DNA of 64,000 bases from Pseudovibrio sp000156235 (lineage in GTDB: Bacteria > Pseudomonadota > Alphaproteobacteria > Rhizobiales > Stappiaceae), in NCBI RefSeq assembly GCF_000156235.1, contig NZ_DS996811.1, positions 355,317 through 419,316 of the forward strand. The letters run 5' to 3'. The notes below the pieces were generated by a model that saw only the letters and a program-made list of their open reading frames with translations, did not search any database and was not told the origin of the DNA. Position 1 is the stretch's first letter, and the number at the start of each line of letters is the position of its first letter. Positions 52,910 through 61,139 of this stretch are shown here, piece by piece. Made by a program: the position numbers and the translations under genes.

Positions 52910-53040
52910 GGCTCACGCCCTCATGATTTCAGGTGAGCGCAGTTGGCCATAAAACACTTAAGGAGCCACCCCTGCAGTCTGGCTGATCTTCCGAAAACTG
53001 TAATCAGTCTGTTGAGAGGTCTTGTTAAAAGGCAAAGAAA

Positions 53041-53067
53041 AACCCCGCCTCACGAGGAAGCGGGGTT
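53041..53067 (-). terminator. Intrinsic terminator after the SCP2 gene
   Basis: Arms AACCCCGC (53041-53048) and GCGGGGTT (53060-53067); on the minus strand the stem continues into TTTTTCTTT. It is 25 bp beyond the SCP2 stop. Confidence 0.85.
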
Positions 53068-53091
53068 CTCAATAACAGAAGCTGGGTCAGC

Positions 53092-53382
53092 TTAGCCGAG
53101 GATCTTGCCAAGGCTCATGGCAACCATCTTGTCGCCACCAATCTTGATCTTGCCCATCATCACCGCAGTCATTGGGTTGACGGAACCATCCACCAAGCCT
53201 TTGAAGGTCTTTGCAGAACAAGAGATTGTGCAATCTGCCTCTGCTTCTTCTGCGCGCGCACCGTTTTCGTCAACGATGATGGAGCCCTCATCCTTGATGT
53301 TGAGCGCAATAGACTTTGACATATCGACGCCATCAAGCTTGTCGTTGATTCCGGATACGATCTTCTGGATGAATTCGGACAT
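53092..53382 (-). CDS. SCP2 sterol/lipid-binding domain protein
   Basis: A 96-residue single-domain protein. The strands SIALNIKDEGSIIVDENGA and DCTISCSAKTFKGLVDGSVNPMTAVMMGKIKIGGDKMVAMSLGKIL match the SCP-2 fold, which binds lipids or acyl chains. Single-domain proteins of about 100 residues are common in alphaproteobacteria. Its own promoter and terminator suggest monocistronic expression. Confidence 0.9.
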   Translation of the reverse strand: MSEFIQKIVSGINDKLDGVDMSKSIALNIKDEGSIIVDENGARAEEAEADCTISCSAKTFKGLVDGSVNPMTAVMMGKIKIGGDKMVAMSLGKILG

Positions 53383-53498
53383 CTGATCCTCTGGCTGTTT
53401 TTCTGTTTAGGGAGGGCAAACCCTCCAAATTATTTCAGCTACTTAACCACTATCTGTGGCGATAACAAGCGCCTCAAAGGTCTAGTATACGTAAAGCA

Positions 53499-54335
53499 CT
53501 AAACCAATTCGTCATAGTGCCATGCAATGTGATCCTGCATAAAGGACGCAATGCAATAGTAGCTGTGATCAAATCCGCCATGCATGCGCAGGGTCAGATC
53601 AACGCCTTCATCCCGGCAAGCCTTTTCAAAAACCCAAGGTTTCAGCTGCTCTTCGAGGAAGCCATCTGCAGAACCCTGATCAATCAGAATTCGGCCTTTC
53701 CAGCCACGGGATTTGACCAGCTCGCAAGCATCATAGTTTGCCCATGTGGACCGGTCGTCGCCGAGGTAACCGGAGAATGCCTTCTCACCCCATGGGCAGT
53801 TGATTGGGTTTACGATTGGTGCAAAGGCGGAAACGCTTTTGAACAGGCCCGGATTTTTCATCGCAAGGGTCAACGCACCATGACCGCCCATGGAGTGGCC
53901 GGTGATCCCCAGAGCACTCAGGTCAATCGGGAAGTGCTCTTCCAGAATCTCCGGCAGCTCCTGCGTGATGTACTCTTCCATGCGGTAGTGCTTGGCCCAT
54001 GGTTCCTGCGTAGCGTTCAGGTAGAAGCCGGCGCTTTTGCCCATGTCCCAGCCATCATCGTCCGCCACATCATCACCGCGTGGGGATGTATCCGGTGCAA
54101 CGATAATCATGCCCATCTCAGCCGCAGCACGCTGGCTGCCTGCTTTGGTGACCATATTCTCCCAGGTGCAGGTGAGGCCGGAGAGGAACATCAGGGTAGG
54201 GCACTCTTCACCGTTCAGCGCGCGGCGCGGCAGAAACACGGCGAATTCCATTGGTGTGCCGGTGGACTTGCTGTCATGGCGGTAAACGCGCTGCTCGCCA
54301 TCAAAACAGCGCCAGCTTTGGATCAGCTCAATCAT
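53499..54335 (-). CDS. fghA: S-formylglutathione hydrolase
   Basis: A 278-residue esterase of the alpha/beta-hydrolase fold. LSGLTCTWENMVTKAG near the oxyanion hole, the nucleophile Ser in GHSMGGHGAL, Asp in DQGSADGFLE and His in GGFDHSYYC are the FghA/esterase D pattern. It hydrolyses S-formylglutathione to formate and glutathione, the second step of formaldehyde oxidation. ATG 54335 is used rather than one seven codons upstream. It lies about 130 bp behind the class III alcohol dehydrogenase gene, same strand. Confidence 0.94.
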   Translation of the reverse strand: MIELIQSWRCFDGEQRVYRHDSKSTGTPMEFAVFLPRRALNGEECPTLMFLSGLTCTWENMVTKAGSQRAAAEMGMIIVAPDTSPRGDDVADDDGWDMGKSAGFYLNATQEPWAKHYRMEEYITQELPEILEEHFPIDLSALGITGHSMGGHGALTLAMKNPGLFKSVSAFAPIVNPINCPWGEKAFSGYLGDDRSTWANYDACELVKSRGWKGRILIDQGSADGFLEEQLKPWVFEKACRDEGVDLTLRMHGGFDHSYYCIASFMQDHIAWHYDELV

Positions 54336-54350
54336 AATAGCTCTCTTACA

Positions 54351-54394
54351 GCGCATTCCCGAAAAGCGGCTCCGGTTTTCGGAAAAGAATACGC
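54351..54394. repeat. Palindromic intergenic repeat (Rhizobiales-type GCGCATTCCCGAAAA)
   Basis: An imperfect 44-bp palindrome with arms GCGCATTCCCGAAAAGCGG and CCGGTTTTCGGAAAAGAATACGC, lying between fghA and frmA. Sequences starting GCGCATTCCCGAAAA recur between genes in Rhizobiales genomes as I remember them, so this is probably one copy of a dispersed extragenic palindrome. I noticed no other full copy in the window. Confidence 0.6.
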
Positions 54395-54464
54395 ATTAAA
54401 ATGAAGGTCTAAGCAGAGCATACGTCCGCTTAGACCTTATCAATACGAAAACCCGGAATAAGGC

Positions 54465-55574
54465 TTAAAACGTCACAACCGAACGGATGGACTTGCCTTC
54501 ATGCATCAGATCAAACGCCGTGTTGATCTCTTCCAACGGCATGGTGTGGGTGATCATGTGGTCAATGTCGATCTTGCCGTCCATGTACCAGTCCACGATC
54601 TTCGGCACATCCGTACGACCACGCGCGCCACCAAATGCAGTGCCTCTCCAGGAGCGGCCAGTGACCAACTGGAATGGACGGGTGGAGATTTCCTGACCAG
54701 CACCAGCAACGCCGATGATAATGCTTTCGCCCCAGCCTTTGTGACAGCACTCAAGCGCCTGACGCATGGTGGTTGGGTGGCCGATACACTCGAAGGAGTA
54801 ATCCGCACCGCCACCTGTCAGATCAACAAGGTAAGGCACCAGATCGCCTTCAACTTCCTTCGGGTTCACGAAGTCGGTCATGCCGTACTTTTCAGCTAGG
54901 TCTTTTTTGGCAGGGTTCAGGTCCACGCCAACAATCTGGTCCGCACCAATCAGACGAAGGCCCTGCACAACGTTGAGGCCGATACCGCCGAGGCCGAACA
55001 CAACAGCCTTACAGCCCGGCTCTGCCTTTGCTGTGTTGATCACAGCACCAACGCCTGTGGTCACGCCGCAGCCGATGTAGCAAACCTTATCAAACGGTGC
55101 ATCCTGACGGATCTTCGCAAGGGAGATCTCTGGCAGAACAGTAAAGTTGGAAAAGGTGCTGGTGCCCATGTAGTGGTGAACTTTTTCACCATTGATGGAA
55201 AAACGGCTGGTGCCGTCCGGCATCACACCTGCGCCCTGTGTTGTACGGATGGACTGACACAGGTTGGTTTTTGGGTTGAGGCAGTACTCACACTCGCGGC
55301 ACTCTGGCGTGTAAAGCGGGATCACATGATCGCCCGGCTTCAACGAGGTGACGCCTTTGCCAACTTCGCGCACGATGCCAGCGCCTTCGTGGCCTAAAAT
55401 GGCTGGGAACAGACCCTCAGGGTCATCACCGGAAAGGGTGAAGGCATCCGTATGGCATACGCCAGTTGCCATAATTTCAACCAGAACCTCAAAGGGTTTC
55501 GGGCCTTCTAGCTGAACCGTTTCGATGGAAAGAGGGGCTCCGGCTTTATAAGCGACAGCGGCGCGTGTATCCAT
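54465..55574 (-). CDS. frmA: S-(hydroxymethyl)glutathione dehydrogenase / class III alcohol dehydrogenase
   Basis: A 369-residue zinc medium-chain dehydrogenase. The catalytic zinc ligands are in VCHTDAFTLSG and GHEGAGIV, the structural zinc loop is CRECEYCLNPKTNLC, and GLGGIGLNVVQG is the NAD Rossmann site. Length and GTSTFSNFTVLPEISLAKI are diagnostic of class III ADH. It oxidises S-hydroxymethylglutathione to S-formylglutathione; the product is the substrate of the downstream hydrolase, giving glutathione-dependent formaldehyde detoxification. Confidence 0.96.
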   Translation of the reverse strand: MDTRAAVAYKAGAPLSIETVQLEGPKPFEVLVEIMATGVCHTDAFTLSGDDPEGLFPAILGHEGAGIVREVGKGVTSLKPGDHVIPLYTPECRECEYCLNPKTNLCQSIRTTQGAGVMPDGTSRFSINGEKVHHYMGTSTFSNFTVLPEISLAKIRQDAPFDKVCYIGCGVTTGVGAVINTAKAEPGCKAVVFGLGGIGLNVVQGLRLIGADQIVGVDLNPAKKDLAEKYGMTDFVNPKEVEGDLVPYLVDLTGGGADYSFECIGHPTTMRQALECCHKGWGESIIIGVAGAGQEISTRPFQLVTGRSWRGTAFGGARGRTDVPKIVDWYMDGKIDIDHMITHTMPLEEINTAFDLMHEGKSIRSVVTF

Positions 55575-55834
55575 ATTTTAAACCTATACGTCTTGTAATC
55601 GACCCACCGAAAATGGCAGGCCCTCCCCAAAGTTGTTGAATGCGGCGCACACCTCCCGCGTGTCACCACCAAACTTGCACCCACAACTTATAACGCGCAA
55701 AGACGCGAATTGCATCAGCCAATTCAGGAGTTTTGCTTAGAGATGAAAGTTCCTAACAAACAACATTTTTGAGTGCACAGAGTGGACTTCATTGCGCGAT
55801 TCAATCATTAGATTGTTGTTTTCAGGAGAAAATT

Positions 55835-56302
55835 ATGAGTGGCCTGACCAAGGGTAAGATTCTCGAATTTTTGCAGGGCTATCCGGTTTACCTTCTGGCC
55901 CTGACGTTGGCTGGGATCACCGCTTTTCTTGGCTTCTATTTGCTCGCCATCTTCCCACCTGTCGGCTTTGTGCTCCTTTACATCCTGCAGGACAGGATCC
56001 CGCTCACAACGTTCATCCCTTTCATCGCTGGCCCCGCCATACCGGCAGCCATCGTCTTCTACCTCATCCTCAGAAAGACGCGGTTGAGGCTTACCATTCC
56101 AGCAGTCTTGGTCGCCTATGCAGCAGGGAACGCTACAGCCATCCTGCTCCTGCCTCTCATCGCGACGCCAGCGGTTGCAAGGCTGGATGGCTTCCTGATT
56201 TTCTTAGGGCTTGCATGCTCAGTGGGATACGCATTCGTTTATTGGCGACGCGATACAGCTGAAGCAACAGATAATAAGCAAGCCCCTGATCACTCATCAT
56301 AG
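55835..56302 (+). CDS. Small four-helix membrane protein, paralogue 1
   Basis: 155 residues from ATG 55835 with AGGAG upstream. It has four hydrophobic segments (about 20-42, 49-66, 75-98 and 105-135) and a charged C-terminal tail. No family recognised. It is clearly homologous to the next gene: both begin KILEFLQGYPVY / RIFEFFRLYAIY and share the block AAGNATAILLLPLIATP..RLDGFLIFLGLAC..GYAFVYWRR, where DNA is close to identical. Function unknown; it sits between the formaldehyde genes and yeiH. Confidence 0.75.
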   Translation: MSGLTKGKILEFLQGYPVYLLALTLAGITAFLGFYLLAIFPPVGFVLLYILQDRIPLTTFIPFIAGPAIPAAIVFYLILRKTRLRLTIPAVLVAYAAGNATAILLLPLIATPAVARLDGFLIFLGLACSVGYAFVYWRRDTAEATDNKQAPDHSS

Positions 56303-56363
56303 CTTTCAATGCACGCTTATTGCATGATCAGATCATTGCTGGATGTGAGAGATAGATAAACAA

Positions 56364-56807
56364 ATGCGCGACAGAATTTTTGAGTTTTTTCGCCTCTATG
56401 CAATCTATAACATTGCAATCGTTCTTGCTGGTCTCACTACCTTCATAGTCTTTGCTTTGCTCGTGCGCTTCACACCAGTAGGCTTTATAGTCTTTATGTT
56501 TCTTCGAGAGGTTACGCGTACTGAGGATGTTGCTCCTCTTATTTTAGTTTCCAGCCTACCGGCAGTTTCGGTGTTTTACTTCTTCCTCAAAAGAACAGCT
56601 TTGAGGATCTCTCTAAAGGCAACTTTCCTCTGCTATGCAGCAGGGAACGCTACAGCCATCCTGCTCTTGCCCCTCATCGCAACACCCTCAGTCACAAGGC
56701 TGGATGGTTTCCTGATTTTCTTAGGACTCGCCTGCACCGTTGGCTACGCATTCGTTTATTGGCGGCGGGTACCAAACCAACCTCACAGTCCTATAGTAGA
56801 TACTTGA
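56364..56807 (+). CDS. Small four-helix membrane protein, paralogue 2
   Basis: 147 residues; tandem duplicate of the preceding gene, 61 bp apart. The N-terminal 80 residues have diverged strongly, whereas residues 94-137 are nearly identical to the first copy, including at most synonymous sites (for example the stretch encoding AAGNATAILLLPLIAT). This suggests recent duplication with rapid divergence of one half, or gene conversion of the other. Its 3' end overlaps the convergent yeiH gene by 17 bp. No recognised family. Confidence 0.75.
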   Translation: MRDRIFEFFRLYAIYNIAIVLAGLTTFIVFALLVRFTPVGFIVFMFLREVTRTEDVAPLILVSSLPAVSVFYFFLKRTALRISLKATFLCYAAGNATAILLLPLIATPSVTRLDGFLIFLGLACTVGYAFVYWRRVPNQPHSPIVDT

Positions 56808-57855
56808 TTGCAAGGATGATGCCGCCAAGCAGCAGAAGTGTCTCCGCGACGATGACGAACAGGTGCTGGTGGCCAAGGCTGACCAGGGTTTTCAGGGTGG
56901 TCATGACACCCAGAGCCGAGATCGCGATGACGAGGCACCAGGTGGACGCATCCACGAGGATCAAGCGGGGTGTTTCCGGTATCCAGCCCAGTGAGTTGAC
57001 CACGACCAGAGCCGCAAAGCCGAATGCGAAGTAAGGGACAGGAGCTTTGGCCTCCAGCGTGGCCGTCGTGGCCTTGCCTTTGGTATGCAGCCATTTGGCG
57101 GACCAGAGGGAGATGATGAAGATCACCGGCAGAAGCATCATCACCCGCATCAGCTTTACCACCGTCCCGATTTCTCCTGCGCTGTCCGACACCGCAAAAC
57201 CAGCCCCGACAACCTGCGCCACATCGTGAATAGTCGCGCCAAAGAAGATGCCAAGCTGCACATCATTGAGGCCGAACATCTGGCCGATGCTGGGGTAAAG
57301 GATCATGGCAAGCGTGGAGAGGGCGGTGACGGCAATCACTGTAAACAGGGTGTTCTGCTCATTTTCCTTCGAACTCGGCAGCACAGAGGAAATCGCCAGA
57401 GCTGCGGAGGCACCGCAGATGCCCACAGCACCGCCTGTGAGCAAGCCAAAGCTGGCGGAACGTCCCAGCAGCCGCGCCACGATGAGCCCGACAAACAACA
57501 TGGCAAGGACTGAAAGGATCACCAGCGCCAGAGTTTGCCAGCCCAGCTCAAGAATCTGCGCAAAGGAAACGCGCAGGCCCAGCAGGATCACCCCCAGACG
57601 CAGCACCTTCTTGGCCGCAAAACTCAAGCCAGCCTGACAGTTGCCGTCCTCATAAATGGAATGTACTGCCATACCGATAAGCAAGGCGTACAGCATCACC
57701 GGACCGCCCTGATGCTCTGAAATGTAACGCGCGGCAATGGCGATCACCGTTGCGATGATGAGGCCGGGAATGGTCTCTCGGCCCTCTTTCATCCATCTGG
57801 AGAAGAACGGGCCGGACCCTTCCGGCTGGTCTGGCAGGCTGGAATCGGCTGGCAT
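56791..57855 (-). CDS. yeiH: YeiH/UPF0324-family membrane protein (putative sulfate exporter)
   Basis: About 354 residues with ten hydrophobic segments. The family motifs GLIIATVIAIAARYISEHQGGP, LRLGVILLGLRVSFAQILELG, TGGAVGICGASAALAISSVLPSSK and FFGATIHDVAQVVGAGFAVSD are clear. The family is annotated as putative sulfate/sulfite exporters, but transport has not been firmly shown. ATG 57855 is used (AAGGGTGAG upstream); an in-frame ATG 22 codons earlier gives a Cys-rich unlikely extension. Confidence 0.9.
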   Translation of the reverse strand: MPADSSLPDQPEGSGPFFSRWMKEGRETIPGLIIATVIAIAARYISEHQGGPVMLYALLIGMAVHSIYEDGNCQAGLSFAAKKVLRLGVILLGLRVSFAQILELGWQTLALVILSVLAMLFVGLIVARLLGRSASFGLLTGGAVGICGASAALAISSVLPSSKENEQNTLFTVIAVTALSTLAMILYPSIGQMFGLNDVQLGIFFGATIHDVAQVVGAGFAVSDSAGEIGTVVKLMRVMMLLPVIFIISLWSAKWLHTKGKATTATLEAKAPVPYFAFGFAALVVVNSLGWIPETPRLILVDASTWCLVIAISALGVMTTLKTLVSLGHQHLFVIVAETLLLLGGIILAIKYLL

Positions 57856-57952
57856 GAACTCACCCTTGCAATATCCCCGTGCCTCCAGTTGGAAACACGG
57901 GGAACAGCATAAAGACCCCACATGGGGAAGTGGTTACGCCAGCCAAAGAAAC

Positions 57953-57985
57953 AGCCACACCCCATGGCAATTCAGGGGCGTGGCT
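57953..57985 (-). terminator. Terminator of the minus-strand MFS gene
   Basis: 11-bp arms AGCCACACCCC / GGGGCGTGGCT with one mismatch and an 11-base loop; minus-strand continuation GTTTCTTT. It lies 18 bp after the MFS stop. Confidence 0.65.
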
Positions 57986-58002
57986 TAAGTAAGTACGCGG
58001 GC

Positions 58003-59205
58003 TTATTGCGTTTCGCTGGCCTCTGCTGGCTGGGTTGAGCCGCCAACAAGGCTGAGAGCCAGACCGGTGCAGGCAATGAACGCGGTGAGGGCGAGGATAA
58101 GCCAACCGGTGTATTCCACGGACGTCACCAGACCAACCAACAGACCGGACAGCGGCAGGGTGAAGTTGTTGAACAGGATGATCACGCCAACAGTTTTGCC
58201 GTAGTCTTCCGGCGGAATGATCTTCTGCCGGGCGCTGCGGATATAGACGTTAAACATGCTGTCGAAGCCAAGGATCACACAGTAGCCCAGCAGATAAATC
58301 CAGTAGTTGCTGGTGAACCCAGTGATCACACCTCCAATCACCAGTCCGCTGTAGGAGATGATGCCGATATGAGTGAGCTTTAGACGGCTCACGCCGGTGA
58401 TCAGCAAAACCGCAAAGGTCGCAATTGCCCCAACAGATTGCAGCAGGGCGTAGTATTCCTCTGACTGCTCATAGAGGCCAGTGACCATACTGGCCGAGGT
58501 TGCCAGCGTAACGCCAAAGACCAGATTGACCAACGCAGTGAGTGCCACGATACGCTTCAGACCCGGCAGATAAAACAGGTGGTTGAGCGCAGTACGGAAG
58601 GGTTTGGTCCAATGACCATCCAGCGGTTTGGCTTCTTTCAGCTCCACAACACTCAGTCGGCGCCAGATGGAGATGAGGGCATCGGCACTGACAAACAGTG
58701 CGCCAGACATGACCACCACAATTTCCCAGCCAAACAGGTTGAACAGTGCGGCTGCGATCACAGGGCCAAGCACGATGCAGATCTGGTCAACACTCTGCGC
58801 GTAGGATTGCACTTTGGTGAAGGCCACGTCCTTAAAGATCTGCGGCAGCATCACTTCACGAGCCATGAATCCTTGCGTGGTGAGCACGCCGGAAAGCGCT
58901 GCAATGGCAACAATCCAACCCACATGGGGCATGAAGTATTGACCAAGCAGACCAATGGCACACACGAGAGAGCGGCCCGCTTGGGAGATGCGAACCAATG
59001 TGACGGGAGAAAAACGGTCCGCCAGAATTCCGCAGACGGGAAAGCACAGGATACGCGGCAGCGTTTCAGCAGCAAAGGCAAGACCGGAAAGCGACACACT
59101 GCCAGTGGTTTGGAAGACAACAAGAGGAACGACGAAAAGCAGCAGCTGGTCCCCCAAACGGGAACCGAACATGGAGCCAAAGAACAAAAAAACGGAGCTT
59201 TTCAC
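58003..59205 (-). CDS. MFS transporter (MFS_3/enterobactin-exporter-like)
   Basis: A 400-residue, 12-helix transporter. FGSMFGSRLGDQLLLFVVPLVVFQTTGSVSLSGLAFAAETLPRILCFPVCGILADRFSP is the typical N-terminal half of the MFS_3 group, which exports siderophores or drugs. It lies downstream of and on the same strand as an ArsR regulator (134 bp apart), so expression is probably controlled by that regulator. Substrate unknown. Confidence 0.88.
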   Translation of the reverse strand: MKSSVFLFFGSMFGSRLGDQLLLFVVPLVVFQTTGSVSLSGLAFAAETLPRILCFPVCGILADRFSPVTLVRISQAGRSLVCAIGLLGQYFMPHVGWIVAIAALSGVLTTQGFMAREVMLPQIFKDVAFTKVQSYAQSVDQICIVLGPVIAAALFNLFGWEIVVVMSGALFVSADALISIWRRLSVVELKEAKPLDGHWTKPFRTALNHLFYLPGLKRIVALTALVNLVFGVTLATSASMVTGLYEQSEEYYALLQSVGAIATFAVLLITGVSRLKLTHIGIISYSGLVIGGVITGFTSNYWIYLLGYCVILGFDSMFNVYIRSARQKIIPPEDYGKTVGVIILFNNFTLPLSGLLVGLVTSVEYTGWLILALTAFIACTGLALSLVGGSTQPAEASETQ

Positions 59206-59338
59206 TCTGTATTCCAGACATAATTGGATGAGGAAACGAACAGGGGTGCTCGCGGCACAAGGTGATCCGCTGAAGATCAGGGGAGGTGGGGTAAGGCCAT
59301 CAGCCTAAGAAGATCAGCTTGCAGGTTGCGTCGGCGAG

Positions 59339-59653
59339 TTATTTTTGTGTGGCGACCTTGTTTTGAAGGTCATCAAGGAAAAGAGAAACAGCCTCCTTGT
59401 TCAGGCGAAAATACACCCAGTTGCTGTTGCGCGTGGGCGTCACCAATCCGGCATTCACCAGCACCTTCATATGATTGGTCGCGGTGGGCTGAGAAATGCC
59501 GAGTTTTCGAGCAATTGCCCCCAAACACACGCCGTGCTCAATCAGATCGCCATTCTTCTGCGGCGGAAAATGCGCCACAGGATCCTGAAGCCATTCCAGG
59601 ATGGTCAATCTGTTCTCGTTGGCCAGTGTCTTAAGGATCTCAATCAAGCTCAT
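59339..59653 (-). CDS. ArsR-family regulator
   Basis: A 104-residue winged helix-turn-helix protein. KTLANENRLTILEWLQDP is the first helix pair, GAIARKLGISQPTATNHMKVLVNAGLV the recognition helix, and YFRLNKEAVSLFLDDL the C-terminal dimerisation helix. It has one Cys (GVCLG), insufficient for a classical metal site. The promoter region has repeated ACTATATAGC boxes, and the MFS gene follows, so it likely represses an efflux unit. Confidence 0.88.
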   Translation of the reverse strand: MSLIEILKTLANENRLTILEWLQDPVAHFPPQKNGDLIEHGVCLGAIARKLGISQPTATNHMKVLVNAGLVTPTRNSNWVYFRLNKEAVSLFLDDLQNKVATQK

Positions 59654-59660
59654 GCCCCCA

Positions 59661-59715
59661 ACTATATAGCTGATTCACTATATAGCAATCCAGCAATATA
59701 GCTTATCAACTATAT
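59661..59715. promoter_or_regulatory. Repeated ACTATATAGC operator boxes upstream of arsR-MFS
   Basis: Two identical ACTATATAGC decamers at 59661-59670 and 59677-59686 (16-bp period), then GCAATATAGC at 59693-59702 (again 16 bp on) and AACTATATT at about 59707-59715. The first copy is only 7 bases from the regulator start codon. Regular spacing on one face of the helix suggests cooperative binding of the ArsR protein. The core TATATA will also overlap the -10 element. Confidence 0.65.
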
Positions 59716-59863
59716 TCAAAATTCAACCCTGAGTGTCACCTGTCGCACCACGCACAATGCCATTGAAACCGCGCAGAAAATGGGGTGTTATTGGCTTATT
59801 GCTCTTCACTGTTTTTTTCAGAAAGCTCGTTCTGTGCCGTATCTCCAGCCGATTTTCACTCGC

Positions 59864-60646
59864 ATGCTTACCGCAGTGCTCGCCATCCTCCTTTCAACAG
59901 CAGGGGTAAAGGCCACGCAGTTCTATCCGCTATCGCTGGACGTGAAAGGAGAGGGGCAACCCGTTGTCGTGTTCATTCATGGCAACGGAAGCAACGCCTT
60001 AGCGTGGAGCGACATCGAGCCGCAGACACGCAGCATGGGCGTGCAGACAATCGTTTATGACCGGGTTATCCTTGATCCTCACCCAATGTGGGAAGCGGGA
60101 TATGCGGTTGAACACGAGGCGAAAGACCTGATCACGGCTCTTTCCGACCTCGCAGATAATGCCCCCATCATTCTCGTTGCACATTCCTACGGCGGCTACA
60201 TCGCTAGCCTGCTGGCGGAAGAGCTAGAGCAGGTGCAAGGCCTCGTGCTTGTCGACGCAGGCATCCCACAGGATATGAGCGCAGAGCTGGTTGATTTTGT
60301 TCTGGCCGAATACACCCCACGCTTTGAAGCGCTTGAGAAAGCAGCACCTGAGCTGGCGAAGACCGTCATCCCAGTCATCAAAGCCTATCCAGCCACAGCA
60401 CAGCGCATGGGGACTGTCACCATCCCCCAGCATCTGCCTGTCATCGACATTGTAGCAGAAACCTCGTGGGTGAAGGATGCGCAGGTCATCGCGCAAATGC
60501 ACAAAGCCCATGCAGACTTCACCGCAGCGTCTCCAGAGCGGACCAGCGTTTTCGCAAAGGGCAGCGGACACAACGTGATGCAGGACAAGCCGGAGTATGT
60601 GATCGAGGCCATTAAACGCATTGTGGAACAGGTGAGGGACAAGTGA
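59864..60646 (+). CDS. Exported alpha/beta hydrolase
   Basis: About 260 residues from ATG 59864, with a signal peptide (MLTAVLAILLSTAGVKA). ATG 59780 is an alternative but adds a polar, Cys-containing segment. FIHGNGSNALAWSD is the oxyanion region, LVAHSYGGYIASLLAEE the nucleophile elbow and GSGHNVMQDKPEYV the catalytic His. Serine hydrolase acting on an extracytoplasmic ester or lactone is inferred. The stop overlaps the downstream VOC gene start (GTGA). Confidence 0.82.
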   Translation: MLTAVLAILLSTAGVKATQFYPLSLDVKGEGQPVVVFIHGNGSNALAWSDIEPQTRSMGVQTIVYDRVILDPHPMWEAGYAVEHEAKDLITALSDLADNAPIILVAHSYGGYIASLLAEELEQVQGLVLVDAGIPQDMSAELVDFVLAEYTPRFEALEKAAPELAKTVIPVIKAYPATAQRMGTVTIPQHLPVIDIVAETSWVKDAQVIAQMHKAHADFTAASPERTSVFAKGSGHNVMQDKPEYVIEAIKRIVEQVRDK

Positions 60647-61128
60647 AACTCACCCACATCAACCTCGTTGCCCACGATGCAAAAGCTCTGGCCGCGTTTT
60701 ATGAAACCGTATTCCAATGCAAGCAGATGCGGCCAGCCAAAGTTCTGTCAGGTGAAAAGGTCTCCAGAGGGAACGGGCTACCTAACTCCGAGATCCTCAG
60801 CATCTGGTTGACGTTCCCCGATTGCGACACGCCGTTTTTGGAGTTGCACCAGCATGCTGCAACTGAAGACCGCGGTGTTGCGCCCGTGAACGCCACTGGC
60901 TTTGGTCATCTTGCATTTCAGACACCGGACCTTCACGCATTGATCACAAAGGTTCTTTCCGCAGGTGGCAGCAAGCAGGGTGAGGTTACCAACTTCGGAA
61001 CCTCCGATAGACCGCATCTAATCGCCTATATGCGTGATCCTGAAGGCAACATTCTTGAGCTGGAGCAGCCCTTTTGCATACCGGAGGAGGATCAGCAGCA
61101 ATCCTCTGACCACTGCCAATCAGTTTAG
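60643..61128 (+). CDS. VOC family protein (glyoxalase-like)
   Basis: 161 residues with GTG start overlapping the preceding stop. It has two beta-alpha-beta-beta-beta modules: THINLVAHDAKALAAFYETVF, then TPFLELHQHAATEDRG, then GFGHLAFQTPDLHALITKV, then MRDPEGNILELEQPF. Metal-ligand candidates are His5, Glu (FLELH), His (GFGHLAF) and Glu (ILELEQ). It could be a lactoylglutathione-lyase-like or fosfomycin-resistance-like protein. Coupled to the exported hydrolase; the pairing has no obvious joint pathway. Confidence 0.83.
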   Translation: MKLTHINLVAHDAKALAAFYETVFQCKQMRPAKVLSGEKVSRGNGLPNSEILSIWLTFPDCDTPFLELHQHAATEDRGVAPVNATGFGHLAFQTPDLHALITKVLSAGGSKQGEVTNFGTSDRPHLIAYMRDPEGNILELEQPFCIPEEDQQQSSDHCQSV

Positions 61129-61139
61129 TTTCCCTGCAC

